64,000 nucleotides of DNA, from positions 434,001-498,000 of the forward strand of contig JAQFWX010000032.1 of the NCBI GenBank assembly GCA_027605045.1, read 5' to 3'. Below the pieces are notes generated by a model. It made no database searches. It saw only the letters and a program-made list of their open reading frames with translations, and was not told the origin of the DNA. Below are positions 39,901 through 52,949 of this stretch, piece by piece. Each line of letters opens with the position of its first letter. The stretch's first letter is position 1. The stretch is from Phallus indusiatus. Lineage: Eukaryota; Basidiomycota; Agaricomycetes; Phallales; Phallaceae. A program made the position numbers and the translations under genes.

Positions 39901-40756
39901 GGGCACTATAACTGGCACGTTGCATGGTCAGGAACATGAATCGGAAGCCTTTGTTATGAAACCAAGATGATTGAAACAACTCATTCCATATGAGTTAGTT
40001 GAGATCTTACATAAAGTGTATATCCAGTTTCCTAATAAATTTAATAATACATTGCAAACCTCGAGTAGCAACGTGATTTTCAGTGAGTGCGTCTTAGCTA
40101 AACACACAGTCAAAGGATGTGCTAGATAATATTTTCAAGGACAGTTTTCCTGAAAATCATTCCTGATAAATCTACCGAGAAATCCGAATAAGGTGAGCGC
40201 CCCGAAGTGGAACGACTGAAGGACTACAGACACCCCTAAGAAAACAAGCGAATCCGAGTCGGTTAGGATATAATTATTCGGTGATGCTCATCTTCAGAAA
40301 ATTCAAGGGTAGAATCTTCTAGGGTCTTCTAATCATTAATATGGCACTCGATCCTTTATTTCTAATAGCGGCCGACACTCCGGATAAAATAAGGAAGGCT
40401 CGCAATTTGATGAACTCCGCTCCGGGTGTTCTTCTTTTGAAAGATGGATGACCGGAAGGCTAGGGATGTGTACCGTCTTCATCATAAACCCGTAAATCAG
40501 TGTGTGTGATTCTCAGGATATGAGTAGTTGATCACTAAAGAGATTTTCTAAATGATCCAAAGAGCTCGGATGCCTCCCGGGTGATAATCTGGAGTGCAAA
40601 TTTAACTCACTTAGGTTTATAGGTATCCATGCTTATCATGATCAAGGTCAATGAACAATAGCGTTGCCTCTGTGCGTATATATTGTTTAATTTTTATCAA
40701 GTTTGGGCAAACTTGATTTGGGGAGAGCAATATGCGTGACATGTGACATGTGACAT
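33997..40756. other. 6.8-kb stretch without a recognisable gene
   Basis: The largest gap in the window. The first few hundred bp look like the zinc-finger gene's 3' flank. The rest is AT-rich with only short ORFs in unrelated frames. The longest (111 codons, minus strand 36779-37114) has no family resemblance or splice context. No reverse transcriptase, transposase, LTR pair or tRNA was found. Short, imperfect repeats occur near 39784-39865. Confidence 0.55.
39784..39865. repeat. cluster of short direct repeats (CAGCTAGC, TCTAGCA, CACGGCTA)
   Basis: Within 82 bp the words agctagc-ctcagctagca, cacggctattacggcta and agtctagcagagtctagcacag repeat imperfectly. Looks like local slippage rather than a mobile-element end. 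Confidence 0.6.
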
Positions 40757-41659
40757 ATGACACTCGCCACTCCGGTCCTCACTGTCCCGTCAACAGCAAT
40801 GAACCAGCTGCAGCATGTTGGACAACTCGAGTCTTTAAAATATCGCATGAATCAGCTAATTGAATCAATTGGCGCGTTACAATACTTGATTCATAACAAT
40901 AATACTCCAGCAATGCCCCCTTGGCCAGACATACTTGCAAGATATAACTTGCTTCTCAGTCAAATCCATGGACTTTTCAATGCTCTTTCGTATATGCCAT
41001 CCCAAGTCCAACAATCTCAGCAGGAGCAAGTTTCTCAGCACCACGGCAAAACCAGATCGCTACAAAATCTCGTCGTATATCCAACTGTCCTGATTACACA
41101 ATACCAATTGGATCACGGTTTACAACAGCTTTTTCGAACTACGCAAACCTTGGACGTGCTGAATGAAGAGGACATTATTGTTCGCAAAATCGCAGCCGTA
41201 CTCAAAAACTCTACCCCAGAAGGTATACCGCTTCAGCCAGGACCGGAAGGATGCATGCGGGTCGTTCATGAGTGTGCAGAGATCAAACATGAACACGACG
41301 CACGAGTACAACGGGCGGTCAGGGCTGTAACTCTTTTAAAAGAAAAATATGATTGGCATGCCAGAGTAGAAGTCAATGGGGCGGTTGAAGAAGAAGATGG
41401 GGAAGAAGGAGAAGGAGAACGGGAAGAGTCGGGCCAAAAGGATCAACTCTTAGCTATCGTCGATGTGGAAATGGCCGTGGCGGATACAAACGAGGCCGGC
41501 ATAATGGCGGAAGCTTCAGCTCCTCCTGGCCCTTCTAATATCAATGATTTGCCAACTGGCCGTAACTCAGAAGCCAGTACCCCTTCCCCTACTTCTGTTC
41601 AGTCAGATGCGATCAACGAAGCAACTGTCACAAGAACTGTACTGGGCGAGTTGAATTAG
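40757..41659 (+). CDS. MED8: Mediator complex subunit 8
   Basis: Single-exon frame of 300 residues. MED8 belongs to the Mediator head module bridging transcription factors and RNA polymerase II. The N-terminal coiled-coil signature LESLKYRMNQLIESIGALQ, the segment MPPWPDILARYNLLLSQIH and the later VYPTVLITQYQLDHGLQQLFRTTQTLDVL correspond to the conserved MED8 core in fungi. The C-terminal third (from about 205) is acidic, then Ser/Pro/Thr-rich and probably disordered. The start ATG overlaps a small repeat (acatgtgacatgtgacatatgac) directly upstream. Confidence 0.85.
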   Translation: MTLATPVLTVPSTAMNQLQHVGQLESLKYRMNQLIESIGALQYLIHNNNTPAMPPWPDILARYNLLLSQIHGLFNALSYMPSQVQQSQQEQVSQHHGKTRSLQNLVVYPTVLITQYQLDHGLQQLFRTTQTLDVLNEEDIIVRKIAAVLKNSTPEGIPLQPGPEGCMRVVHECAEIKHEHDARVQRAVRAVTLLKEKYDWHARVEVNGAVEEEDGEEGEGEREESGQKDQLLAIVDVEMAVADTNEAGIMAEASAPPGPSNINDLPTGRNSEASTPSPTSVQSDAINEATVTRTVLGELN

Positions 41660-42601
41660 CGTCAGGTTGACAAAAGGTGGTGTTAAGTCTCTTGATCCAG
41701 GCACTACGAATAATAATCAGATCACCTCGTGATTGACCAATCAAATTATATGTATGATTCGAACAAAGCCGTTTGATTCGCCGTGAAACAATCAAGTCTT
41801 CTGAATTGGATTATGCATACTTGTTTGCTTCTTTGCATTCGATCTCCAAAGCGGAAAGGGCCATAAGGGACAGTAGTATGTATTCTATAATGGTACCTTC
41901 AGGGACCGGCCTTCATCAATTCATGTGCACACCCACAACGTTGGGCGGCGTGAGAGCTGTGGACCTTGGCCTCTCGTACGCCAATCCCGCTTCCCGTAGG
42001 ATCGGGTCTTTTCCATCACTTGAATCTAAATGAAAATGCAACCACAACAACGGAAACGCTAAATGGGTCAAATTGATGGCTATTACCGCTATTTTGGGTG
42101 TTCTCTAGCCTGTCTTCTGCGATTTACAAAAAAATCTTCGCTCTTTGTACATATAGGTTCATGTATATCACTTACAGGATAACTGATTCCAAAGTTTGTG
42201 TTGTTCCCATAAGCCCTGACTGACGTTAATATTACGGTGCCAGTACTAGTCATTTTTGTGTTAATAATTGACCTGCCTTTTGCTGGGCATTCTAATTGAA
42301 GTTGCTTTACTTCATTCCAGGCCCATGACCAACGAGGCGAATTAACCGCAAGGTACTATAATGTTTTGTGTTATCCCTGTCCGCAGGAGAACCACTGAGT
42401 ACTATGAAAAATTTGTCAAGTGTACTAGTCAGATCTTTGAGTTGAGTTGGGCGCGCTACTTTTCCATCGAGATTAGTATTTGTATCCGATCTTGGTACCT
42501 TCGGACAAAGATTTCAGATAAAAAGCATCAATTGACATTCAGATATTCCGTCTAAACTATTTAAATAATTCTGAGAAGAAGAAAAAAACGGCGGACGCCA
42601 T
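41660..42601. other. intergenic, convergent spacer
   Basis: Shared 3' flank of MED8 and the peroxidase gene. No coding signal. Confidence 0.5.
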
Positions 42602-44057
<1,456 letters not shown>

Positions 44058-44141
44058 ATTCTGTTGACCTAGAGAGAAGTAGCACAAGATATCACTTTGA
44101 GGACAAGCCGAGTGCTAAAGAGTGGCACACGAAATGGTAGT

Positions 44142-44150
44142 GTTTATATA
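44142..44150 (-). promoter_or_regulatory. TATA box of the peroxidase gene
   Basis: On the minus strand the sequence reads agtatataaacac, about 90 bp upstream of the peroxidase ATG (44057). Spacing suits a fungal core promoter with a short leader. A CCAAT word lies about 100 bp further upstream (plus strand near 44246). Confidence 0.7.
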
Positions 44151-44739
44151 CTTTGAAGCGTATTAGATGGGGAACTTGACTCAGGACCCATGCACATGAA
44201 CAGTTTCGCTCACCGTTCACTCTTCCCCGAAGCACTCCGATCGTTTAGTCCAATCGAATACCTTGGAAACCAAAAGGACACCTTAACATTTAATCGAAGT
44301 TGTGGTGATGAGAAATTTACAATCGATCGATGATTAAAAAAGAACCTGAACAGCTCTTTGGCAGCATGGCCTTCAGATTTCACAAAACTCGGAGAGGTCC
44401 GTTACAAGAGACGAATAGCTGCACTCGCAATTAGTTATGAAGTGTGATTTTGAGAATACGAATTTGATATCATAAATTAGACCGAGACAGCAATTTCAAG
44501 GGGTTGAATTTTGGCAACATGAAAAGCTGATCGAGCTCGTGGTTAGTCAAAAAAGTGCCTAGATTTTCTAGAAGACAGGACATACTTTGGTATGTTGGAC
44601 TTGACGGCGCCTGCAAGAGCAGAAAAATTTACTAGAAAAAAAGAAGAAAAAAAAAACTTCATTGTTATCGAAGAGACATGATTACATAAACACTACGACT
44701 AAGGGTTTGACGTCAAATGAGGTCGGCGACTTCCTAGCT

Positions 44740-44982
44740 TCAAAGTGATTGGTCTAGACTGTCCGGCTTTCGGTTCCTTACGTCATGCTTCTTGGCATTT
44801 TTGAACTTGGTTGGATGATTGCCAGCGACAACCCAGCGACGTTGGTTCGTATTGCAGCAAGCCTTATTGGGTAACACAGACAGCAAAACCCACAGTAGGA
44901 CCGGCGTGAGAACACAATTGATCCCCGTGGCGATAACGGCGCATTTAATCTGTCCCATGGAGTTGGGTGGAGTCGCTACCAT
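44740..44982 (-). CDS. possible small single-pass membrane protein, 80 residues
   Basis: An uninterrupted ATG-started frame. Residues about 14-36 are strongly hydrophobic (CAVIATGINCVLTPVLLWVLL), followed by two cysteines and a basic, Lys/Arg/Asn-rich C-terminus. The start has a good context (gaaacaATGG), and a TATA-like word (gatataaat, minus strand of 45062-45070) lies about 80 bp upstream, followed by a CT-rich leader. I do not recognise a family. Could be a chance ORF; the promoter spacing and membrane segment are what argue for it. Confidence 0.4.
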   Translation of the reverse strand: MVATPPNSMGQIKCAVIATGINCVLTPVLLWVLLSVLPNKACCNTNQRRWVVAGNHPTKFKNAKKHDVRNRKPDSLDQSL

Positions 44983-45061
44983 TGTTTCCTGAACAGTGAG
45001 ATCCCGTGGATTTGGTAAAGCTCATCAACAGATGATGAGAAAGGAAAAGCCAGTTTGCCGG

Positions 45062-45070
45062 ATTTATATC
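45062..45070 (-). promoter_or_regulatory. TATA-like box of the putative 80-residue gene
   Basis: Minus-strand gatataaat lies about 80 bp before the ATG at 44982. Its value depends on that ORF being real. Confidence 0.35.
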
Positions 45071-45645
45071 TTGGCAGGTTTAATTGCATAGTGCCCACTC
45101 ACAAATTGCTTCAAGCCAATTTAATTTTTCAAATCGTTTATCAATCGTTGCTTTGTGAATGGTCAGTCTACTAAGTTGATCAATCCGTTTCAATTTGATT
45201 TAACGAAGATCTATTTCGCAACTCTATCTTTGCATTTGTCATATCAAAAGCGGTACCGCTGAGACCACTAACCTTTTCGCGATATTTTCCAGAGTCTCTG
45301 TATAGCTGTCGAGAGTCGTTCATTTTTGTGACATGTTCCCATTACTACTACCCCTATCTAGCATGTGGACTTGAGCAATGTTTCGTGCTAGTGTTTCAGG
45401 CTAATGCACAGACTCTAAGACTACTGTCTGGCGCCCCGCTCACCCATGGCATAAAGTTACTTTACCCCTCAAATACTAGTAAAGTTTGCAGTCGAGACAA
45501 AGTTCAAAATAATAGAAGCTCAGACACAAATTGACTAATCTATTTCAATCAAAGGGGAGGTTAATCTTGCTCTCGAAAAGCGTAAAACAGTCTTAGTTAA
45601 ACAGATCGTTTCGACCGATATAAAACATCTACAAAGAGGAATGAA

Positions 45646-45742
45646 GTTAGACCCGAGCTTGTTGAATTGAAACGAACAGAGGGTAGCAAGCGAACTTTGC
45701 TTGCTGCCCTTTGTTCGATGCTTCGCTACGGCTCAGTCTAAC
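45646..45742. repeat. 97-bp near-palindromic foldback (MITE- or hairpin-RNA-like)
   Basis: Outer arms gttagac (45646-45652) and gtctaac (45736-45742) are exact inverted repeats. Inside, 45673-45691 and 45699-45717 pair over 19 bp with two G-T wobbles around a 7-nt loop. A further GAGC/GCTC pair lies between the two stems. No clear target-site duplication flanks it. A second copy was not found in this window. Confidence 0.7.
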
Positions 45743-46951
45743 TCACCCTCGTGCTGATTAAGGTCATATGAACGGACGATACTCCGTCTCAACGTCAGTC
45801 ACCTTCAGCACTTGGTTGGTTTTGAACTTGCGGTTCCTAAATGTTAGAGCTAAATGCAATTCAAACATACCTGCACATAATATAAACTCGGAAAAGATCT
45901 CACCAAGCCGATTTAAATATAAATTGTTTTACCGCACCATGCCATGTTAGTACTTAACCAAGTTTATAAATGAGACTTATGATTGGCTATCATTGGAGAA
46001 CCCAACAGACTCTGCGGATTACTATTAGTATCACTAGCCTGCGTACTATAAATAAAAAGCCATCTCCATAAATATGATAATAAAACAAATTCTGACCATA
46101 CGTTTAATTGACAACAAACAACTTTAGACCTGCATCCTAAAGATCTTGAAAGAAGATCTAGTTACAAGTGTTTGCATATATGTATACTATGCAAACGGCT
46201 CTGAAAGTTGACGTGAGAAATGATGATACGACGGTAGTAAATAAGACTATCGGCTAACGGAGAACTCAAACTAACTTCAAGTTAAGCGGGGGTCAGTTAC
46301 AGGATATCATGTTAGAAAGAAGAGTTTTATGCGAGAATAGAAGAAGAAATATAGTTGCATTCTTTCTAGACCATAGAGCAGTGGAGAACTGCCAATAGTA
46401 GAGCTTATGCAAAATCCCACTAGGATGGAAAAGCTGACAGATAATATGACGTGACAAAAGCAAAAGTCCTGCCCCCATACCCAATTTTGTGTCAATCTTA
46501 GGACCGAAGAGCCGCGTCCTTTGATTAAGAAAGCATCGAATACCTTTCGAGGGATAAATCAATTGGGGATGAGGATTTTGCCGTTGCTTCACGAATGTTT
46601 GCCTGCCGATCATAAAAAGGCGTACAAGGTAATTGCCATGAAATGATTCGTTCTTCGATAGGTCTCACAGAAACTTTAGGGGGAAAAGAAATAAACAGAG
46701 CATATCAAGCACAGCTCCAACCCATAAGATGCAATTTAATTTGAATATAATAGATAGAGATATATAGCACGTGGGCAGCCGTACAGACATACATATATAA
46801 TATTATGTTATTGGACAAAACCAAGTGAGAAATCACACTATAATCTAATTCTACTAATGAAAAACAGTACCCACAATCAACGACTAAGCCGAAAGGAACG
46901 AAAACGAAAAATATCACGTTATCTTCGACATGCCTCGCAGCCGGACCTGCA

Positions 46952-48374
46952 TTATCTCGTTTTAACTTCGGACTCGACGGAGATGGCACCTTCGTTTACA
47001 GTACCGCGGTTTTCATGTGCACCAGCCATCCTTTCCAAGTTACGACGAAGTGAGGGATATACAGCTGGTATACCTGCGTGATATAACTGAGAAGCCAGTT
47101 TCGGTTCAACGTAGATCCCGCTGTCCAAACATGGTATTAATATGATATTGTTTCGCACAGGTGTGAACGCCTACCGTGCATCCACAAGCACTTTGCCGTC
47201 CAAGTCCTCAATCCAGCCGTCTACAACTGCTTTCCTTCCCTTGAGCTCTACAAGTTTGGTCTTCATAATAACGAACTTTTATTTTGAAAATAAAAAATAA
47301 GTCATAAAATTTGAATGAAACTGAAATAAATCACTTGATCAGCTCTTGTCGGAGCACGAAAATTGAGGTTGAGATTAGCGGTGACAGCAACACGAGATGG
47401 AAATGTAAGGAAGGCCTTCACAACACAATGAACCGTCATTTTTTGGTACATGACACAATCAAAGATACCTACGGGTCTTGCGCAGCCCTCGTCAAGTAAA
47501 GTTGCCAGCAATCCTCCGTGAATAATACCTTCATGACCCTAATTCATCATAAAAATTAATTGCATCCAATCGAGAAAGGAAATTACAACGACTGACGCAA
47601 ATACCGGTCCCAAGATGGATGAAAACCCACGTCTCAGTTTCATCCTTACGGGAACGGACGATGGGCGGTACGGCAATCCTTGTAGGACCTCTAATGACAC
47701 CAGCCGTAAAGTGGTTTAGAAGCCTTTCTGGAGGAAGCGAGACATATGGCCGGGCTTCGTACCACTCGGACGCATCTTATGCGAATTAGAACAACCCCAA
47801 AACGGAAAGATTCACACAACTGGCTTCTTTCCGCCCGTTTTTCAACTCACCTGGAGCCTCTCTACATTTTTTCAGAACTTCCAGTTCATTCAGCTCTTTC
47901 TCGACTTTGGCAATAATGCGTTTGGCTTCCTCTGAATGTTCTGGTGGAGGAGGAGGGATGGGTCGAGGATTGAAAAGAGTAAATGCCTCGGGCGGTGCAA
48001 AGAGACCCAAAAGATACGATGACGATGCCAGGAAGCCCGAGAAAACTGGGTAGGGTATCTTAGTAAGTCATCCGCCTTTTGTCTTAATGAAAGGAAGCAC
48101 CTAATGCATGGAGTAAGCTAACCCGACGTCCACCTGTGTTAGAACCGGCGTGGGATGCATAGCTTCTTGTCGTCGACGATTTCGGTCGAAAACGGATTAT
48201 TCGTGTCGATGGTAAGATAGACTGTCTGCTGCTAGTGTTGCAAAGCTTGGACGACGGATTGGACGCCGGAGAGGGAAAAAGAATGCCGCCCGCCGCATGA
48301 TTATTAAGAAGCCTTGATCTCAAACCAAATCTGGAAAATTTGGGAGATTTTTTAAAATAGATAGACAGCGACAT
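46952..48374 (-). CDS. HotDog-fold thioesterase (PaaI-like), probably mitochondrial
   Basis: Acyl-CoA thioesterase-superfamily protein. The N-terminus (MSLSIYFKKSPKFSRFGLRS, then many Arg/Ser/Ala) has mitochondrial presequence character. It is followed by a hydrophobic VFSGFLASSSYLLGLFA segment and a Pro-rich hinge (RPIPPPPPEHSEEA) with a helical charged stretch. The HotDog core shows HGGLLATLLDEGCARP (active-site loop with H-G-G and D-E), NLNLNFRAPTRADQ and KLVELKGRKAVVDGWIEDL. The C-terminus carries a Met/Ala/Glu tail. Six or seven exons. Substrate unknown. The N-terminal splice between GGRR and IPYP is the least secure. Confidence 0.85.
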
Positions 48375-49342
48375 CGCAGGAAAATCAGAAATGCTCAGTG
48401 CTTGGAGCTAGATGAAAGACGACAGGAGAAAAATTAACGAGCTGAGATGACGAGTCTCGCTAGGGGTGGTAGTTATACATAAATCATGATCCGGAAGTAG
48501 TGTTTCGGACGGGAATACATACAAAGGTGGCTGCGTGGGCGGTTCTGAAAGAATGACTGAACACCAAATTGAGTTGTGCAGGAGTTATATAATTAAGTAT
48601 CGCACCTAAGAGTCTATCTGATAAGACCCAGTATACGTAGCCCCTTATGGTCGAACAATAGAGCTGACTCAATTGGTGTGAGCGAGACCAGGACCAGAGA
48701 CAGTCGTGAAAACTTGAAATTGTTATCCTGACGTTGGACGTCTGCAACTTTGGCACAATTTATTTAACAAGGGCGCCAGGCATGCGCGATGTCGTCGAGT
48801 TGTTCGCGAGTCACTGACGGACTGCCAGATATCTTTTCGCTTACGTGATGCTGGAACTGGCAGACAACTTTCCACCCGAGGCCAATCGGATCTGCGGCAA
48901 ATTGTTGCGCATGATTTCTAGCGAATGACTAATTTCATCTGCCGTTTCCATCGTGGCTAATAACAATGTACAAGGCGTGGCGCAAGTGTGATGATGATGA
49001 TAACAACGTCGGATCTCGAGCAACGTGTATGAATAATAAGAATGGTGATATAGATATTATATATCTTAAAACAAAACAAAGGTCTGCACATAATCGATAT
49101 GTTTACTCCTGATTGGTGAAGTAGTATACTCGTATACCCTTTGAGAAAAGATACGCTGACCCGAGCGCTCAGCCAAAAAAAAACAATGAGACAGCAACAT
49201 GACCAAAACTAGAAAAGAAACCTAACAAACAAGGAAAAAAAGGATCTATAAAGAGCAAACCCTGGCTCTTGGTATATGTGACTGCATCTATCTGTCTTTT
49301 CCCGACACTAGCGAGGAAAGAGTTAACTGAAGCTTTCTAGTT
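48375..49342. other. intergenic, no gene seen
   Basis: Upstream region of the thioesterase gene and 3' flank of the LysM gene. Short ORFs only. Confidence 0.5.
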
Positions 49343-50252
49343 TCAATTGTCTTCTTCGTCTTCGTCTTCGAGCTCGTCACAGAACGGCAAATCGCCGTCA
49401 TCTCCATCATCGCTTGGAGAGGAAGAGGGAGCGGAAGAGTGAACTGTTGGAGATGGAGTTGGAGCAGGGGAAGCAGATGAGGAGTGAACTGATGGTGAAG
49501 GTGCAACGTTGACAGGTGCTGCGGGTGCCGAAGAAGCAGGTGGCGCAGAGGAGCCAGATGGGGCGGAAGAAGGCTCGGCAGCACCCATCGGAGGAACCAA
49601 GACCTCGCTGGCAACGCAAACAACCTGCGATACAAGTATTCACATTATCATGCTAACTCCGTTTTTCCATTATATATGTGACATACCTGACCGACATACA
49701 AGTTGGTACATTCGTCGTTTATAGTTGGGTTGTTGTGGAAGAACATGGTGCCATTGATACCCGCGCATTCGATCAACTCGTCACAAGTATCACCTTCTTC
49801 AATAACAAGCGTGTCGGTACAATCTTCTCCCTGGGTTCCAAGGCAAAGGGTCTAATATCCTAGCTTAATCGTCATAACCACAAGGACAGTCCAGTATACT
49901 CACCTGTCCAACTTGAAGGTTCGTGCACCCACTGTTAATTGAAGGGTTGTTGGTTGCTAGTTGGTAGCTGGCAAGCAAAGATGCCCTCAGTAACAAATCA
50001 AACCACAAATGCACTCCGTGAAACATACGTCGAGACACTCTGGCTCGAAGAAATGCCATCGCAAGTATCTCCAGCCTTAACGGTATAGGAACGGGAGCAT
50101 TGCGCTAAAGAAGTCCAATAGAAAAAGAGCAAAAATCAAATCAAACTAAGTTCAAGAGCTGCTAGTTGATTTTGAAAATCGGAGACTGTACCTGAGACAA
50201 ATGGCAGAGAAGCAGCCAAGGCGAAAACGAGAGTAGCAGCTTTGGAGATCAT
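49343..50252 (-). CDS. secreted protein with two LysM domains
   Basis: About 215 residues, five exons. A signal peptide (MISKAATLVFALAASLPFVS) precedes LysM 1 (CSRSYTVKAGDTCDGIS ... NNPSINSGCTNLQVGQ) and LysM 2 (CTDTLVIEEGDTCDELI ... NNPTINDECTNLYVGQ), each with the GDTC and NP-x-I-N-x-x-C-TNL-x-VGQ signatures of chitin/chito-oligosaccharide binding. A 95-residue Ser/Ala/Pro tail ends in a run of acidic residues (DELEDEDEEDN). No catalytic domain and no GPI signal are visible. Fungal LysM proteins of this layout bind chitin outside the cell, and some shield hyphae or sequester chitin fragments. Each LysM is split by an intron at a similar place, hinting at internal duplication. Confidence 0.92.
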
Positions 50253-51589
50253 GTTGGAATGTAACTGGGGGTGTTTGAGGATTGTTCAAAAAACCTAGTG
50301 AGAGTGGTTGGGTGGGCGCAAATGAGAGAGAACCTTGCAAAAGGCGGTAAGTTAAGGAATGAAGAGGATCTAGCTAAGACTGGTTCAGTCAAAAAAGGTG
50401 GATGGAAGGAAGGAAGAAGGGAGAGCGAGAGAGAGGAAGAACGCACACAAGGGACACTTTAGGCGCCAATCAAATAAAAAAAAGGGCACCCCGATTTGTT
50501 TATTTGAACGCCCGCTAGGAACGCCGAGGACCAGCAGATAGACGCCCAACCCAGCACCCGTGGATGTACCACTAGGTTAATACTTTTTCTGTGTCCAGAC
50601 TACATTGCAAGTTCGGGCCGTTTGGGGCCTAAAAAACCTTTTTTTTTTGAGGTCAGTCAATGCGCGTTTTCTTTTCCTTGTTTCCAAATCCGGCGCTTGG
50701 ACATGCGAAAGACACGTTTAATTGGGTTGTTCTGTCATGTCAATAATAATTCATCATGTCATGTCATCTCGAGGAGACAATGAAAGATGGCCTTCGCAAC
50801 CGGAAGCTATTTTCGTAAACGTGTTCGTAACCAGACACAGTGTGATCAGTTGCCAGCTCAGACAATCAAAGTCTCGATCAGATGCCGCAGGATTTATCGT
50901 AGCTTGATAAATATCCAATTGCAATACCAGTCACTGTCAAGATATTTTCAACGGAAAACACTATACATACTTTGAAACCTCCGATCCGCACATACATATC
51001 TAATATATAGAGTCAACAAATGCAAGGGAGTGAGCATTCCGCAAAACATCCTTCGTAGACCATAAGGAAACCCGCGGACTAAATCATGAAATAAGAGAAG
51101 AGATGCTGCGTTCATTATCGGCTCTCGGAATGTTGAAGTCCAATATCAACGCCAGCAGCACACTCAATCCAGTCCTACGTGTCAGTTCTTGACGAGCTGC
51201 GTTGAAGCGCTGCTCCATACCGATGCATCGAATACTAATTTTACCAATGATTACAATATAACAATAATTCCAATGCTATACCAAAACACGCTTAGAGAGA
51301 GCCAAATCATCCTTTTCTCGCGCGGCGCATCCTCATTCCCACCGGTATTATTCAAAGGCGTAATTGGAAAAAGCCGACCTTCCTCATGAAATGAACGACC
51401 TGCGCATCTCAATATCCTCGAGTAAAAAATCAGAAGAAGTCAGATTTTTGGGTAGCTGCGACCAATTCCAAATATTAAAGCGGTGAGAGGAAGGGGAGAA
51501 AGCGGTATCACTGCTATCCACGAATCATCAATATAAACAAATAGACGAATGAATGGTGACACTACATACTATTGCAGATTTTTTGAATA
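50253..51589. other. intergenic, no gene seen
   Basis: Upstream of the LysM gene there is a purine-rich block on the plus strand (50390-50455), i.e. pyrimidine-rich on the gene's own strand, as in many fungal promoters. The rest is featureless. Confidence 0.5.
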
Positions 51590-52949
51590 CTAAAAAATCA
51601 TCCATCTATCTGAAATTAATTCGCACCACAGGTTCAGCGTCTTGCGACTTTCGTCTATTACTCCCACAGATAGTAATGGGTCAAGATATATAGGCATAGA
51701 GTAGTAAAGCCAGGCAATAACATATAAATATCCCAATAGGCGAAGGACCAATGGTGCTTTACTCCCGCGACGAGGAGGACGGTGACGATATTTCACTTCA
51801 GCACGAGCGCCAGTCGTTCTTGAGTCTGAATAAACGTTCCAAAAGATCTCTACGCTCGGCTCCCAGTTGAACAATATCCTGGTGAACTCTTCGACAGTCA
51901 CTTCCACGACAACAACGAAAGCTTGCATGCCGAAGAATTTAATTGCCCCACCTCCTGGACCACCTAATACGGAATATTCGCCCAAGAAATGGATAAGACC
52001 CGTTGCATAGAACGAGAATGCAACGAGAAAAAGCCCTAAAGAGGCGCTTCCCAGTTTCAAACGCAAAATGCCTTGCCCTACCATAACTCCTATTGAAAGA
52101 TATGGCTGATAGTGTTAGTCCATTGGCGCTCAAAACGAACCAACAAGAAACAACGGCAGCTTACCCTTCGGAGAAATTGATGCCATGCTCGTCTTTTTTT
52201 CTGCGCATCAGATATTGGCACGAAAGAAAAAATCACTCAACTGACCCCCAAACACGACGGATATTATAAGAATCAAATATGGACCCAAATGGAGGCGGGC
52301 AATCCTCAGGGGCAAAAAGTCGACAGATGACAAGCAAAAGGCAAAGACACAGGTATTGCAACTGCATCACAACATAAATCAAAATAATTGATGCGAAGAC
52401 ACCGTGAAAACGCCAGGCCCACTGGGCTTCGGATAACCCCGAGCTCCCTTTAGCACAGGCGGGATTTCTAGAAATTTGCCGGAAGGCGACGACGAATATG
52501 ACGAGATGAATGACAATGTCCAAGAGAGCGCGAGCGATGAAGGACGAACGACGTCTGATTGGAGTATACGGCGGAATGGTATTCGCATGTACGTGTTTCC
52601 AGCCAAAGCCTCGGGGTGACACAAAAAGAATCAATGCCCATTTCGCTCGCTGCAATAAAGGCAACTCTAAAGCAGGTCGCGTCTGATCCTTGTATCGAAA
52701 AAGGTTTTGTGCATCTCTGATAATGAGATAATCTAATCCATCGAAAACTCGGGCCAACGCCGCCACTGTTAAAAAATAGTCCTTGAGGGAAACGCGAGGA
52801 GGAATGAAGTAAACGGTATAAATGCAGAGGACACAGAGAAGGACCAGAAAAACTTTGTTATAAGGTCTCTTCACCAACAAACCCAGGAACAAAAATGACT
52901 GTCCTAGAACTTCCACTACCTCTCGCTGAAGTAGCGGACTCAGAGTCAT
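51590..52949 (-). CDS. wax-synthase-like membrane acyltransferase
   Basis: Polytopic membrane protein of about 417 residues in three exons. It has many hydrophobic helices (for example KVFLVLLCVLCIYTVYFI, ALLDIVIHLVIFVVAF, IILIYVVMQLQYLCLCLLL). The family signature is SPRGFGW (residue ~115) and RRVWGSKKRRAWHQFLRR, equivalent to the 'RxFWGxxWHQ' motif of fungal wax synthases and of related terpenoid/mycotoxin acetyltransferases. FYATGLIHFLGEY supplies the MBOAT-type conserved His. Intron 1 ends just before the KKRRAWHQ exon. A second intron precedes PYLSIG. Substrate not predictable. The start ATG 52947-52949 gives a slightly short N-terminus, so an upstream exon is possible. Confidence 0.82.

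Larger units (their letters stand above)
44983..46951. other. intergenic region with foldback element
   Basis: No convincing gene. Contains the hairpin at 45646-45742. The rest is AT-rich. Confidence 0.5.

Noticed and set aside
40721..40765. Short repeat acatgtg before MED8 as a regulatory element
   Set aside because: Only about two and a half imperfect copies of a 7-mer; not enough to claim a site.
49288..49635. Leu/His-rich minus-strand ORF overlapping the LysM gene
   Set aside because: Out-of-frame reading of the Ser/Ala/Pro tail; the LysM frame explains the region.
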